Below, piece after piece: positions 9,216 to 16,651 of a DNA stretch of 64,000 bases (the first letter of the stretch is position 1; each line of letters begins with the position of its first letter). The stretch spans positions 736,524-800,523 of the forward strand of contig NZ_VZRA01000001.1 of assembly GCF_008802355.1 (NCBI RefSeq), given 5' to 3'. The stretch comes from Oryzomonas sagensis (lineage in GTDB: Bacteria; Desulfobacterota; Desulfuromonadia; Geobacterales; Pseudopelobacteraceae). The position numbers and the translations under genes are program-made. The notes under the pieces were generated by a model, which did not search any database, was not told the DNA's origin, and saw only the letters and a list, made by a program, of their open reading frames with translations.

Positions 9216-10130
9216 ATGGGAATAACCTTGCAATCTGACAAACTGATCGTCTGCGCCTACCATAATGTGGGCTATCGCTGTATCGAGGAGTTGCTGCGCC
9301 AAGGGGCGGACATCGCCTTGATCTTCACCCACGAGGACTCACCCACGGAGGAGATCTGGTTCAAATCGGTGCGGGAGTTGGCGGACCGCCACGGCATCCC
9401 GTACCTGACCACGGACATCTCCCTCCCGGAAAATGTGGAACGGGTGCGGGCCATTGCGCCGGATTTCCTCTTCTCCTTCTATTACCGTAACATGATCAAG
9501 CCGGCGGTGCTGGAGATCCCGAAACAAGGCGCGTTCAACCTGCACGGCTCGTACCTGCCCAAGTACCGCGGCCGGGTGCCGGTCAACTGGGCGGTGATCA
9601 ACGGCGAGAGCGAAACCGGGGCGACGCTGCACCACATGGTGGCGAAGCCCGACGCCGGCGCCATCGTGGATCAGGAACGGGTGGAGATCGCCTTCACCGA
9701 CACGGCGTTCGATGTCTTCAACAAGATCACCGATGCGGCGGTGGCGGTTATGGCCCGCGCCTGGCCGCAACTCAGGGAGGGGAGGGCGGCGTGCATCCCC
9801 ATGAACCTGGCCGAGGGCGCCTACTTCGGCGGCCGCAAGCCCGCCGACGGCCAGATCGACTGGCAGCAAAGCGCCCTACGGATCTATAACCTGGTCCGGG
9901 GCGTAACCCACCCCTACCCCGGCGCGTTCAGCCACCTGGATGGCAGAAAGGTCGTCATCTGGTCCGCCTGGCCGGTGGAGGGGCGCGGAGAGCCGGGGCG
10001 CATCGTGTCGCACCGTCCGCTCCTGATTGGCACCGGAGAAGGATTGCTGGAGATCCGCTCGCTCCAGGCCGAGGGTGGTGACGAGGTCACCGCCACGGAT
10101 TTTATGACCATTGACGAGCAGTTTACTTAA
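9216..10130 (+). CDS. ArnA-like UDP-sugar formyltransferase (N-terminal ArnA half as separate gene)
   Basis: 304 residues from the ATG at 9216; upstream in-frame codons belong to repeat copy 1. Key family residues are present: the Asn and His of GAFNLHGSYLPKYRG, then DAGAIVDQ with the catalytic Asp. In E. coli ArnA this domain formylates UDP-4-amino-4-deoxy-L-arabinose. Here it stands alone and the decarboxylase half is the next gene. No good ribosome binding site is visible; a TTG at 9228 is an alternative start. It is bracketed by repeat copies 1 and 2 in opposite orientation. Confidence 0.8.
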   Translation: MGITLQSDKLIVCAYHNVGYRCIEELLRQGADIALIFTHEDSPTEEIWFKSVRELADRHGIPYLTTDISLPENVERVRAIAPDFLFSFYYRNMIKPAVLEIPKQGAFNLHGSYLPKYRGRVPVNWAVINGESETGATLHHMVAKPDAGAIVDQERVEIAFTDTAFDVFNKITDAAVAVMARAWPQLREGRAACIPMNLAEGAYFGGRKPADGQIDWQQSALRIYNLVRGVTHPYPGAFSHLDGRKVVIWSAWPVEGRGEPGRIVSHRPLLIGTGEGLLEIRSLQAEGGDEVTATDFMTIDEQFT

Positions 10131-10131
10131 C

Positions 10132-10270
10132 AGACGGTTGAAAAACTCAGGTTGTTCAAAAATAGTCAGATCGTCGCACCCGCAGAATGCCCTGAGGAGG
10201 CGTGAGCTTTGCTACGCCGCACGAAAGGGCCTTCGAGGATGAAGGCCTGATGGCTGTTTTTCAACAACCT
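10132..10270 (-). repeat. Dispersed palindromic repeat, copy 2 (minus orientation)
   Basis: Read on the minus strand it starts AGGTTGTTGAAAAACAGCCA and passes through the core GGTGCGACGATCTGACTATT. It ends near GAGTTTTTCAACCGTCT. It is the mirror image of copy 1, and the two enclose the formyltransferase gene. The next gene starts 18 bases beyond it. Confidence 0.88.
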
Positions 10271-10287
10271 CTCAAGGAGAAAAGAGC

Positions 10288-11328
10288 ATGAAAGTACTGA
10301 TCCTCGGCGTTAACGGCTTTATCGGCAACGCACTGACCCACCGCATCCTCACCACCACCGACTGGGAGGTCCATGGCCTGGACATGGCCTGCGACAAGCT
10401 TGAGCGCTCCCTGGGTGACCCCCGCTTTCATTTTCTGGAGGGGGACATCACCATCAACAAGGAGTGGATCGAGTACAACATCAAGAAATGCGACGTCGTG
10501 TTGCCGCTGGTTGCCATCGCCACGCCGGTGACCTACGTCAAGGACCCGCTGCGGGTCTTTGAACTGGATTTCGAGGAAAATCTCAAGATCATCAGGCTGT
10601 GCCACAAGTACAAGAAACGGGTCATCTTCCCCTCCACCTCCGAGGTGTACGGCATGTCGCCCGACCGGGAATTCGACGAGGACAACTCGCCCCTCATGCT
10701 GGGGCCGATCGCCAAGGAGCGCTGGATCTACTCCTGCGCCAAGCAGATGCTCGACCGGGTGATCTACGCCTACGGCATGCATGAAGGACTCAAGTTCACC
10801 CTGTTCCGCCCCTTCAACTGGATCGGTCCCAAGCTGGACAGCATCCATACCGCCAAGGAGGGGAGCTCCCGGGTCCTGACCCAGTTCCTGTACGACATCC
10901 TGGCCGAAGAGCCGATCCAGTTGGTGGATGGCGGCAACCAGCGCCGTTCCTTTACCTTTGTCGAAGACGGCATCGACGCCCTGATGCGGATCATCGAGAA
11001 CCGGGACGGTTGCGCCGACGGCAAGATCTTCAACATCGGCAATCCGGCCAACGACCTGTCCGTCAAGGAATTGGCCCACAAACTGCGCGACATGGTGGCC
11101 GAATTCCCGCTTTACCGGGAAAAGGCGGAGAAATGCCGGATCGTGGAGACCTCCTCCGACCAGTTCTACGGCAAGGGGTATCAGGATATGCTGACCCGCG
11201 TCCCCTCGATCAAGCGCGCCAAGGAATGCCTGGGATGGGAGCCGGTGACGAGCGCCGACGAGGCCCTGCGCAAGACCCTGGAGTTTTACCTGGTGGACGA
11301 GCGGGAGAAACTCTCGGAATTTCTGTAA
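10288..11328 (+). CDS. ArnA C-terminal-like NAD-dependent UDP-glucuronate decarboxylase/epimerase
   Basis: 346 residues of the extended SDR family. The NAD motif GVNGFIG is at residues 7-13, the PSTSEVYGM block holds the Ser/Glu pair, and YSCAK supplies the catalytic Tyr and Lys. FRPFNWIGP is a strong ArnA decarboxylase signature. The E. coli domain oxidatively decarboxylates UDP-glucuronate to UDP-4-keto-arabinose. AAGGAGAAAAGAGC precedes the ATG. It is the partner of the separate formyltransferase gene upstream. ArnB, ArnD and ArnT genes are not in the window. Confidence 0.85.
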   Translation: MKVLILGVNGFIGNALTHRILTTTDWEVHGLDMACDKLERSLGDPRFHFLEGDITINKEWIEYNIKKCDVVLPLVAIATPVTYVKDPLRVFELDFEENLKIIRLCHKYKKRVIFPSTSEVYGMSPDREFDEDNSPLMLGPIAKERWIYSCAKQMLDRVIYAYGMHEGLKFTLFRPFNWIGPKLDSIHTAKEGSSRVLTQFLYDILAEEPIQLVDGGNQRRSFTFVEDGIDALMRIIENRDGCADGKIFNIGNPANDLSVKELAHKLRDMVAEFPLYREKAEKCRIVETSSDQFYGKGYQDMLTRVPSIKRAKECLGWEPVTSADEALRKTLEFYLVDEREKLSEFL

Positions 11329-11340
11329 ATCACAGCAAAG

Positions 11341-11458
11341 TCACAGAGATGCGGAGACAAGACAAAAGTATGTCGGGTCATCAGGAAGACAACAGGGAAC
11401 ATCGTGCTTTCCGCATTGTTCACTCTGAACTGAGCACCGTGGTGTCTCCGTGTCTCTG
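11341..11458. repeat. Candidate second repeat with inverted ends (CACAGAGA/TCTCTG type)
   Basis: TCACAGAGATGCGGAGACA at the left and TGTCTCCGTGTCTCTG at the right are near-perfect inverted repeats about 80 bases apart, filling the gap before gspH. The ends resemble a common intergenic repeat motif seen in many bacteria. Only one copy occurs here, so mobility is not shown. Confidence 0.5.
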
Positions 11459-11472
11459 CGCCGCTGCGGCGG

Positions 11473-11988
11473 GTGTGCAGCACAGTGTTTGACCGCCGGG
11501 GTTTCACGCTCATAGAGCTGGTGGTGGTGCTGGTGATCATCGGCATGGTGATGACGCTGGTCATCCCCCGCCTGCCCAGCTCCGAGGCAGAGGACCTGAA
11601 GACCTCGGCACGGACCCTGGCCTCGACCCTGCGCTACCTGCAGGACCGTGCGGCCACCACCGGGACGGTTTACTACCTGCGCCTGGAGCCGGGCACGGAC
11701 ACCGTCAAGGTCTTGCAGGCGGCGGGCGACGGGACCGAAAAGGAACCGGAAGACCCCTTCCTGCAACAACGACCGACCAAGGAAGGGGTCCAGGTGGCGG
11801 ATGTGGTCATCCCCCGCCTGGGCAAACTGAGCGACGGCCAGGTACGGCTCGACATCGGCGCCGGCGGCCTGCGGGATTTCGTCGCCATCCACCTGCGCTC
11901 GGCGGGCGGCGCGTTCTGGACGGTGATGGCGTTCCCGTCCAGCGGCAAGGTCAAGATTTACCAAGGGTATCAGGAAGACGCACTATGA
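11473..11988 (+). CDS. gspH: Type II secretion minor pseudopilin GspH-like
   Basis: 171 residues from GTG at 11473 (a GTG at 11485 is equally possible). The prepilin motif is G-FTLIELVVVLVIIGMV, with cleavage expected before the Phe and Glu at mature position 5. A soluble domain of about 135 residues follows. GspH caps the type II secretion pseudopilus together with GspI, J and K. It is the first gene of a tightly overlapping gspHIJK set. Other type IV pilin-like systems use similar proteins, but the HIJK order argues for type II secretion. Confidence 0.8.
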   Translation: MCSTVFDRRGFTLIELVVVLVIIGMVMTLVIPRLPSSEAEDLKTSARTLASTLRYLQDRAATTGTVYYLRLEPGTDTVKVLQAAGDGTEKEPEDPFLQQRPTKEGVQVADVVIPRLGKLSDGQVRLDIGAGGLRDFVAIHLRSAGGAFWTVMAFPSSGKVKIYQGYQEDAL

Positions 11989-12326
11989 GAGGTTTCAGCC
12001 TGCTTGAGGTGATGGTGGCCCTGGCCATCATGGCGAGCGTCATCCTGACGGTGCTGGGGGCGGTCAACTACCACCTGACGATCATCACCAACGAACGGGA
12101 CAGCACCGCCCTGACGCTTCTGGCGCGGGCCAAGATGGCGGAATTGATGCAACTGGCGGCGATCCCCGAGAAGAGCGAGGGCACCCTGGCCCCGGCCCAC
12201 CCGGAACTCTCCTGGCAGGCCGATATTTCCGCCACGGACCTGACCGTTCTCAAGAAACTGGTGGTGCGGGTGTGGCGGACCGGCGACAAGCGGGAGGTGG
12301 CGCTTGAGCGCTATCTCACGCAATAA
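11985..12326 (+). CDS. gspI: Type II secretion minor pseudopilin GspI
   Basis: 113 residues, normal for GspI. The prepilin motif RG-FSLLEVMVALAIMASVIL starts almost at the N-terminus. ATG overlaps the gspH stop (ATGA). The compact C-terminal domain contains ARAKMAELMQ, the typical GspI helix. In the family it nucleates the pseudopilus tip with GspJ and GspK. Confidence 0.85.
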   Translation: MRGFSLLEVMVALAIMASVILTVLGAVNYHLTIITNERDSTALTLLARAKMAELMQLAAIPEKSEGTLAPAHPELSWQADISATDLTVLKKLVVRVWRTGDKREVALERYLTQ

Positions 12327-12936
12327 GGGGTTTACCCTCCTGGAAGTGCTGATCGCCGTGGTCCTGCTGGCCATCCTGACCGCCGCCCTGTACGGGAGTT
12401 ACTTCACGGTGTTGAAGGCCCGGGAGCGGTCGGCGGAGGGGATGGAGGCGCGGCGCGAACTGGGCACCACCCTCGACCTCCTGCGGCGGGAGATCGGCTC
12501 GGCCCTCTATACCCCCACCGACAAACGGCTCAAATTCATCGTCGAGGACCGGGACAGCTTCGGCCGACCGGCCTCCAACCTGGAACTGACGACCCTGGCC
12601 CCCCCGTCCACCCTGAGCGACACCCGTAAGGAGTCCGGCACCATAGACGTCCAGTACCGCATGGTGGAGAAGGAAAAACAGCAACTGCTCCTGACCCGCA
12701 CGGAACAGGATCTCCTGTTGGACTCGACCACCGTGCCCGCCTACCCGCAGATGGAGCGGATCAACTCCTTTCTGGTGGAATGCAGCAACGACGGCACGAC
12801 GTGGGTCAAAACCTGGGATACGGCCCTGAACGGCAACAAACTGCCGAAGCTGGTGCGTATCACGGTGCAGGTGGAGGAGGAGGGGACGCCGGTGACGTTC
12901 ACCGTCTATGCGGCCCCCAGGATGGTGGGCTCGTGA
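12304..12936 (+). CDS. gspJ: Type II secretion minor pseudopilin GspJ
   Basis: 210 residues. The TTG start at 12304 lies inside the end of gspI and is supported by GGAGG at 12293-12297. The prepilin motif reads KG-FTLLEVLIAVVLLAIL, followed by a globular domain of about 170 residues. GspJ joins GspI and GspK in the pseudopilus tip. Confidence 0.85.
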   Translation: MSAISRNKGFTLLEVLIAVVLLAILTAALYGSYFTVLKARERSAEGMEARRELGTTLDLLRREIGSALYTPTDKRLKFIVEDRDSFGRPASNLELTTLAPPSTLSDTRKESGTIDVQYRMVEKEKQQLLLTRTEQDLLLDSTTVPAYPQMERINSFLVECSNDGTTWVKTWDTALNGNKLPKLVRITVQVEEEGTPVTFTVYAAPRMVGS

Positions 12937-13850
12937 GAGGCGAAAAGGGCTTTGCCCTGGTCCTGACCCTGGTGGTCACCGCCCTGATGGTGGCGGCAGC
13001 GGTGGAGTTGATCCACCAGGTGTATGTGGATATGTCCCTCAACCGCAACTTCCGCGATGGCCAGCAGGCCTCGCTGCTGGCGGAATCGGGGGCCGAGGGG
13101 GGTAAAAAGCTCCTCCAGACGCTGCTTGCGGCGCAAAGCTACACGTCGCTCTCGGACAAGTGGGCCGCCCCGTTCAAGATGGACGACGAGGTCGGGCGCA
13201 TCGAGATCACGACCACCGAGGAGAGCGGCAAGATCAATCTCAACGCGCTGGTACAGCAAAACGATGAGATAAACGCCGATACCCTGGCGATCCTGAAACG
13301 CCTGGGCACGCAATTGCAAATCCCGGAAAGCGTGTGGAACGCCCTGGCGGACTGGATCGACACCAACGACCTGCCAAGCTCCGGCGGCGCCGAAAACTCC
13401 TATTACAAATCCCTGAACCCGCCTTACTCGGCCCGCAACGGCAGGCTGACAACGGTGAACGAACTGTCCCTGGTCAAGGGCTTTACGGCGGATATGGTCA
13501 ACAGGCTCAAGCCGTTCGTGACCGTCTACCCCAACAAGGCCGGTGGCCTCGGCGCCACCGTGGCCGTCAACGTGAACACCGCCCCCAAAGAGGTGCTCAT
13601 GGCCCTGGACAGCCGGATCAGCGGAAGCATCGCGGACCGGATCATCGAGGAGCGGCGCCTGGCGCCGTTCAAGTCCATCGGTGAACTGGCTCGGGCTGAC
13701 ACGATACTTACCACGATCAAAGGCATGACAATCCAAGGCAAGATCTTCCGGATCACGGCCCGGGGGTTCGTCAAGGAAGCGGCCCGCACCGTCGAGGCGG
13801 TGGTCAATATGGACGGCACGGGAGAGTTCCTCTCGTGGCAGGAATTTTGA
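12933..13850 (+). CDS. gspK: Type II secretion minor pseudopilin GspK
   Basis: 305 residues from GTG at 12933, which overlaps the gspJ stop (GTGA). The N-terminal segment EKGFALVLTLVVTALMVAAA is prepilin-like. Conserved GspK parts follow: ESGKINLNAL, the LADWIDTND metal-site region and VNVNTAPKEVL near a helix-hairpin-helix domain. GspK is the largest minor pseudopilin and caps the fibre. GspC-G and GspL-N genes are not next to it. Confidence 0.88.
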   Translation: MRGEKGFALVLTLVVTALMVAAAVELIHQVYVDMSLNRNFRDGQQASLLAESGAEGGKKLLQTLLAAQSYTSLSDKWAAPFKMDDEVGRIEITTTEESGKINLNALVQQNDEINADTLAILKRLGTQLQIPESVWNALADWIDTNDLPSSGGAENSYYKSLNPPYSARNGRLTTVNELSLVKGFTADMVNRLKPFVTVYPNKAGGLGATVAVNVNTAPKEVLMALDSRISGSIADRIIEERRLAPFKSIGELARADTILTTIKGMTIQGKIFRITARGFVKEAARTVEAVVNMDGTGEFLSWQEF

Positions 13851-13976
13851 TGGCAGCCCGCCGCCGCGCCATGCCTGTTGTGTCCTGCACCCCTGCGCCC
13901 CGCCCGTTGCCGGCGGGCATGCCGCTTTTCCCCAGTGTCGTCAACCCGACTACGGCGCTTGCCGCCCCAGGAACCC

Positions 13977-16226
13977 ATGGCCATACCGACTGACATCCAG
14001 AGCCAGGTGTACAACCTGCTCTCCCAGGCGTCCAACCTCTCGTTCGTAAGCGCCGAGCAGGAGGCGGGGGCGCGGGTCAGCTTCGTTCCGGGCCAGCAGG
14101 TGAGCGCCTCGGTGCTGACGACGCTGCCGAACAACCTGACCCAGGTGCAGATCGGCACGGAACGCTTCAACCTGGCGTTGCCCATGGCGGTCCGTCCGGG
14201 GCAGACCCTGGAAATGACCTTTGTTGCGGGGGAGCCGCGCTCGACCTTCGCCGTGGCCCGCCAGGGCGTCGCCGCCCCGCCGGTCAGCCTCTCGGATGCG
14301 TCCCGGCTGTTGAGCCTCCTGGTCGGCAGCGAAGAGATCGTCGACCCGAGCCTGCGGGCCTCGCTCTTGAGTATCAGCGACATGCTGCGGCGTTCCCCGG
14401 GAGAGGCGGGCGTCCTTGCCAACCTGATGGACGAGGCGCTCACCTACGGGGCGCCCGGCGAAGGGGAAACAGCGCCAACCCTGCTGCCGGACGTCCCCCT
14501 CCAGCAGGGGCGTGCCGGACAGGAAGGGACGCTACCGGCGGCCGGCCAAGGCGCCGTCCCCGAACAGACCCGCCTGTCGTCCTTCGAGGCCAATGCGGCG
14601 CGGATCCTCCAGAATATCGCCCGCAATTCCCGTTTCGACCTGACCGAGGCGGCCAACCAGCCGGTAACGCCGCTGCCCCTGATGCCGGGGGAAGAGGTTG
14701 ACGCCGCGGTGCTCGGTACCGTGCCGGGCGGCAAGGTGTTCGTCCAGCTTGCGGGGACGTCGTTGGAACTGCTCATCCCCCGGCCGGTCCAAGCCGGAGA
14801 CATCCTCCGTCTCACCTTCATCACGTCGGACCCCCGGCCGCTGTTTGCGCTGCAACGGGCCGCCGCCGGCGTCCCCAGCTCGCTCAGTGAGGCGGGCCGG
14901 TGGCTGAGCGCCTTGGAACACGGTGAAGGGGGGGGATCGACACAGCAGATGTACGTGCTGGAGCGTCTGAACACGGTGCTGAAAAGCCTGCCGCCGGACT
15001 CGCCGGCCTTTACCGCCATTCAGGACGAGGCCATCACCTACCAGACGGTCATGCGCGGCCGCCAGCCCGTCGATCAACAGCCTGCCCAACCGGGGGCGGC
15101 GCTCCAGGCGGGCGCGGCCGCCGTGCAGAACCCGCAGGCCACCTTGCAGCCCGGCACCGGCATCGTCCTCAGCGACGATATGGCCAAACTGCTCCAGGCG
15201 CTGATCAGGGGTAACCGCTTGGCGCTCCTTGAGGCCATCAACCAGGAGGCTTCCGGGGAAGCTTTTTCGCCGGGACAGCAGGTAAGGGGCGAGATCACGG
15301 CCTCCCTGGGCGGGGGGCGCTTCATGGTGCAGGTGGCCGGCCAGGCCATGGAATTCATGCTGCCCAAAGGGATCAAGCGGGGGGACATGGTGACGCTCTT
15401 CTTCGTCACCGACGAGCCGCAGCCCACCTTCCTGATGACCCGTTTCGGCAAGCCCGGCGATGCGCGGGTCAGCGAAACCGGCCGGTGGTTGAGCGGGTTC
15501 CTCGGCGCTGCCGGCGACCAGATGCCGGCCCGGGAGGCCCTGGGAATCCTGAGGACCCTGCTCTCCGAGCCGCCGAGCGATGCCTCCCGGGTGAGCGGGC
15601 TTCTGCAGCGGGGATTGCGGGACAGCGGCCTGTTTTACGAATCCCACCTGGCGCGCTGGTTTGGCGGCGACTATCCCCTGGAGGATCTTTTGCGGGAGCC
15701 CCAGGGCCGGTTGTCCCCGCTCCAGCGTCCGCCCGGGCAGGAGGCGGCGGGCAACACGGCGCAGGAGATGGCCCTGGCCGGTTTGAAGGGGGGCTCCGTG
15801 GAGGTCATGGAGGCTGCGCTCAAGACGGCCGGCACCGCCACGGCCCATGAGGGGATTGTGGACCAGCAGGCCTTGCCGGTCGTCAAGGAACAATTGGCGG
15901 CGTTGCAGAGCGGGCAGGTCCTCTTTCGCGGAGACCTGGTGCCGGGCCAGCAGGTGGAGTGGGCGGTGCGGGAGCGCGAAGCGCACCGCAACGAGTCCGG
16001 TGAACAGACGCGCTCCTGGGAGACGTCGCTCACCCTGGATATGCCGAAGTTGGGGAATGTCACGGCCAGCCTGAAACTCGACGGCAGCAGGGTGAGCATC
16101 GAGCTGAACGTCGCACAGCCTGACTCGGCGGAACTTCTGAAGGCCGGCCTGCCGCGCCTTGCCGAACAGCTCGAGGCGTCCGGGCTGGTGCCGTCGGAGA
16201 TCGGCGTAACCCATGAAATCCCGTAA
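13977..16226 (+). CDS. FliK/YlqG-like protein with three tandem repeats and C-terminal hook-length domain
   Basis: 749 residues from ATG 13977, preceded by CAGGAA. Three similar blocks of about 70-80 residues each run from a P-G-Q/E-x-V start through a short beta-rich core to an SLSDASRLLSLL-type helix. The block starts are near residues 30, 230 and 430. The C-terminal 90 residues (TLDMPKLGNVTASLKLDG, then RLAEQLEASG) resemble the FliK Flg_hook domain. The next gene is an orphan FlhB C-terminal domain, the partner type of FliK. A separate canonical fliK lies at 29936. The specific role is unknown. Confidence 0.65.
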   Translation: MAIPTDIQSQVYNLLSQASNLSFVSAEQEAGARVSFVPGQQVSASVLTTLPNNLTQVQIGTERFNLALPMAVRPGQTLEMTFVAGEPRSTFAVARQGVAAPPVSLSDASRLLSLLVGSEEIVDPSLRASLLSISDMLRRSPGEAGVLANLMDEALTYGAPGEGETAPTLLPDVPLQQGRAGQEGTLPAAGQGAVPEQTRLSSFEANAARILQNIARNSRFDLTEAANQPVTPLPLMPGEEVDAAVLGTVPGGKVFVQLAGTSLELLIPRPVQAGDILRLTFITSDPRPLFALQRAAAGVPSSLSEAGRWLSALEHGEGGGSTQQMYVLERLNTVLKSLPPDSPAFTAIQDEAITYQTVMRGRQPVDQQPAQPGAALQAGAAAVQNPQATLQPGTGIVLSDDMAKLLQALIRGNRLALLEAINQEASGEAFSPGQQVRGEITASLGGGRFMVQVAGQAMEFMLPKGIKRGDMVTLFFVTDEPQPTFLMTRFGKPGDARVSETGRWLSGFLGAAGDQMPAREALGILRTLLSEPPSDASRVSGLLQRGLRDSGLFYESHLARWFGGDYPLEDLLREPQGRLSPLQRPPGQEAAGNTAQEMALAGLKGGSVEVMEAALKTAGTATAHEGIVDQQALPVVKEQLAALQSGQVLFRGDLVPGQQVEWAVREREAHRNESGEQTRSWETSLTLDMPKLGNVTASLKLDGSRVSIELNVAQPDSAELLKAGLPRLAEQLEASGLVPSEIGVTHEIP

Positions 16227-16485
16227 GGACGAAGAGCGCCGTGCGGCGGCCCTTACCTACAAACAGGGCTTTTACGCTCCGGTGGTCGTTGCCAGGGGTA
16301 AGGGGGTGATGGCCGAGGCGATCATCGCCTGCGCGCGCGAAGCGGGAGTCTATGTCCACGAATCGCCGGAACTGGTCAATCTGCTGATGCAGGTGGATAC
16401 CGATGCGTTCATCCCGCCGGAATTGTACCGCGCCGTGGCGGAGGTGCTGGTGTGGCTGTACGGAATCGAGCAGGAACGGCAGTGA
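16213..16485 (+). CDS. Orphan FlhB C-terminal-domain protein (FlhX/YlqH type)
   Basis: 90 residues. APVVVARGKGVMAEAIIACA and PPELYRAVAEVLVWLYGIE align well with the cytoplasmic end of FlhB (here 38419-39492: APVVIAKGADVMAQAIKKIA and PESLYAAVAEVLAYVYRLK). It begins just after where the NPTH self-cleavage site would be, so it mimics the cleaved C-terminal fragment. No membrane part is present. It overlaps the FliK-like gene by 14 bases, so the pair is one unit. Similar stand-alone proteins can partly replace the FlhB fragment in other bacteria. Confidence 0.85.
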   Translation: MKSRKDEERRAAALTYKQGFYAPVVVARGKGVMAEAIIACAREAGVYVHESPELVNLLMQVDTDAFIPPELYRAVAEVLVWLYGIEQERQ

Positions 16486-16497
16486 AAGGCGGTTAGA

Positions 16498-16635
16498 AGG
16501 TTGTTGAAAAACAGCCATCTCGCCGCCGTCCTCGAAAGCCCTTTTGTGCGGCGTAGCGCTGCTACGCCTCCGCAGGGCCTTCTGCGGGTGCGACGATCTG
16601 ACTATTTTTGAACAACCTGGGTTTTTCAACAGCCT
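16498..16635 (+). repeat. Dispersed palindromic repeat, copy 3 (most intact, with target duplication)
   Basis: 138 bases. The left end AGGTTGTTGAAAAAC and right end GTTTTTCAACAGCCT are inverted repeats with one mismatch. An internal palindrome GGCGTAGC-GCT-GCTACGCC and the core GGTGCGACGATCTGACTATT follow. The element is flanked exactly by the 5-base direct repeat TTAGA (16493-16497 and 16636-16640), as expected for a target-site duplication. Confidence 0.9.
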
Positions 16636-16651
16636 TTAGAGGGGGGTAGCA

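Noticed and set aside
14532..16214. Minus-strand open frame opposite the FliK-like gene
   Set aside because: Arg/Gly/His-rich shadow in high-GC DNA without motifs.
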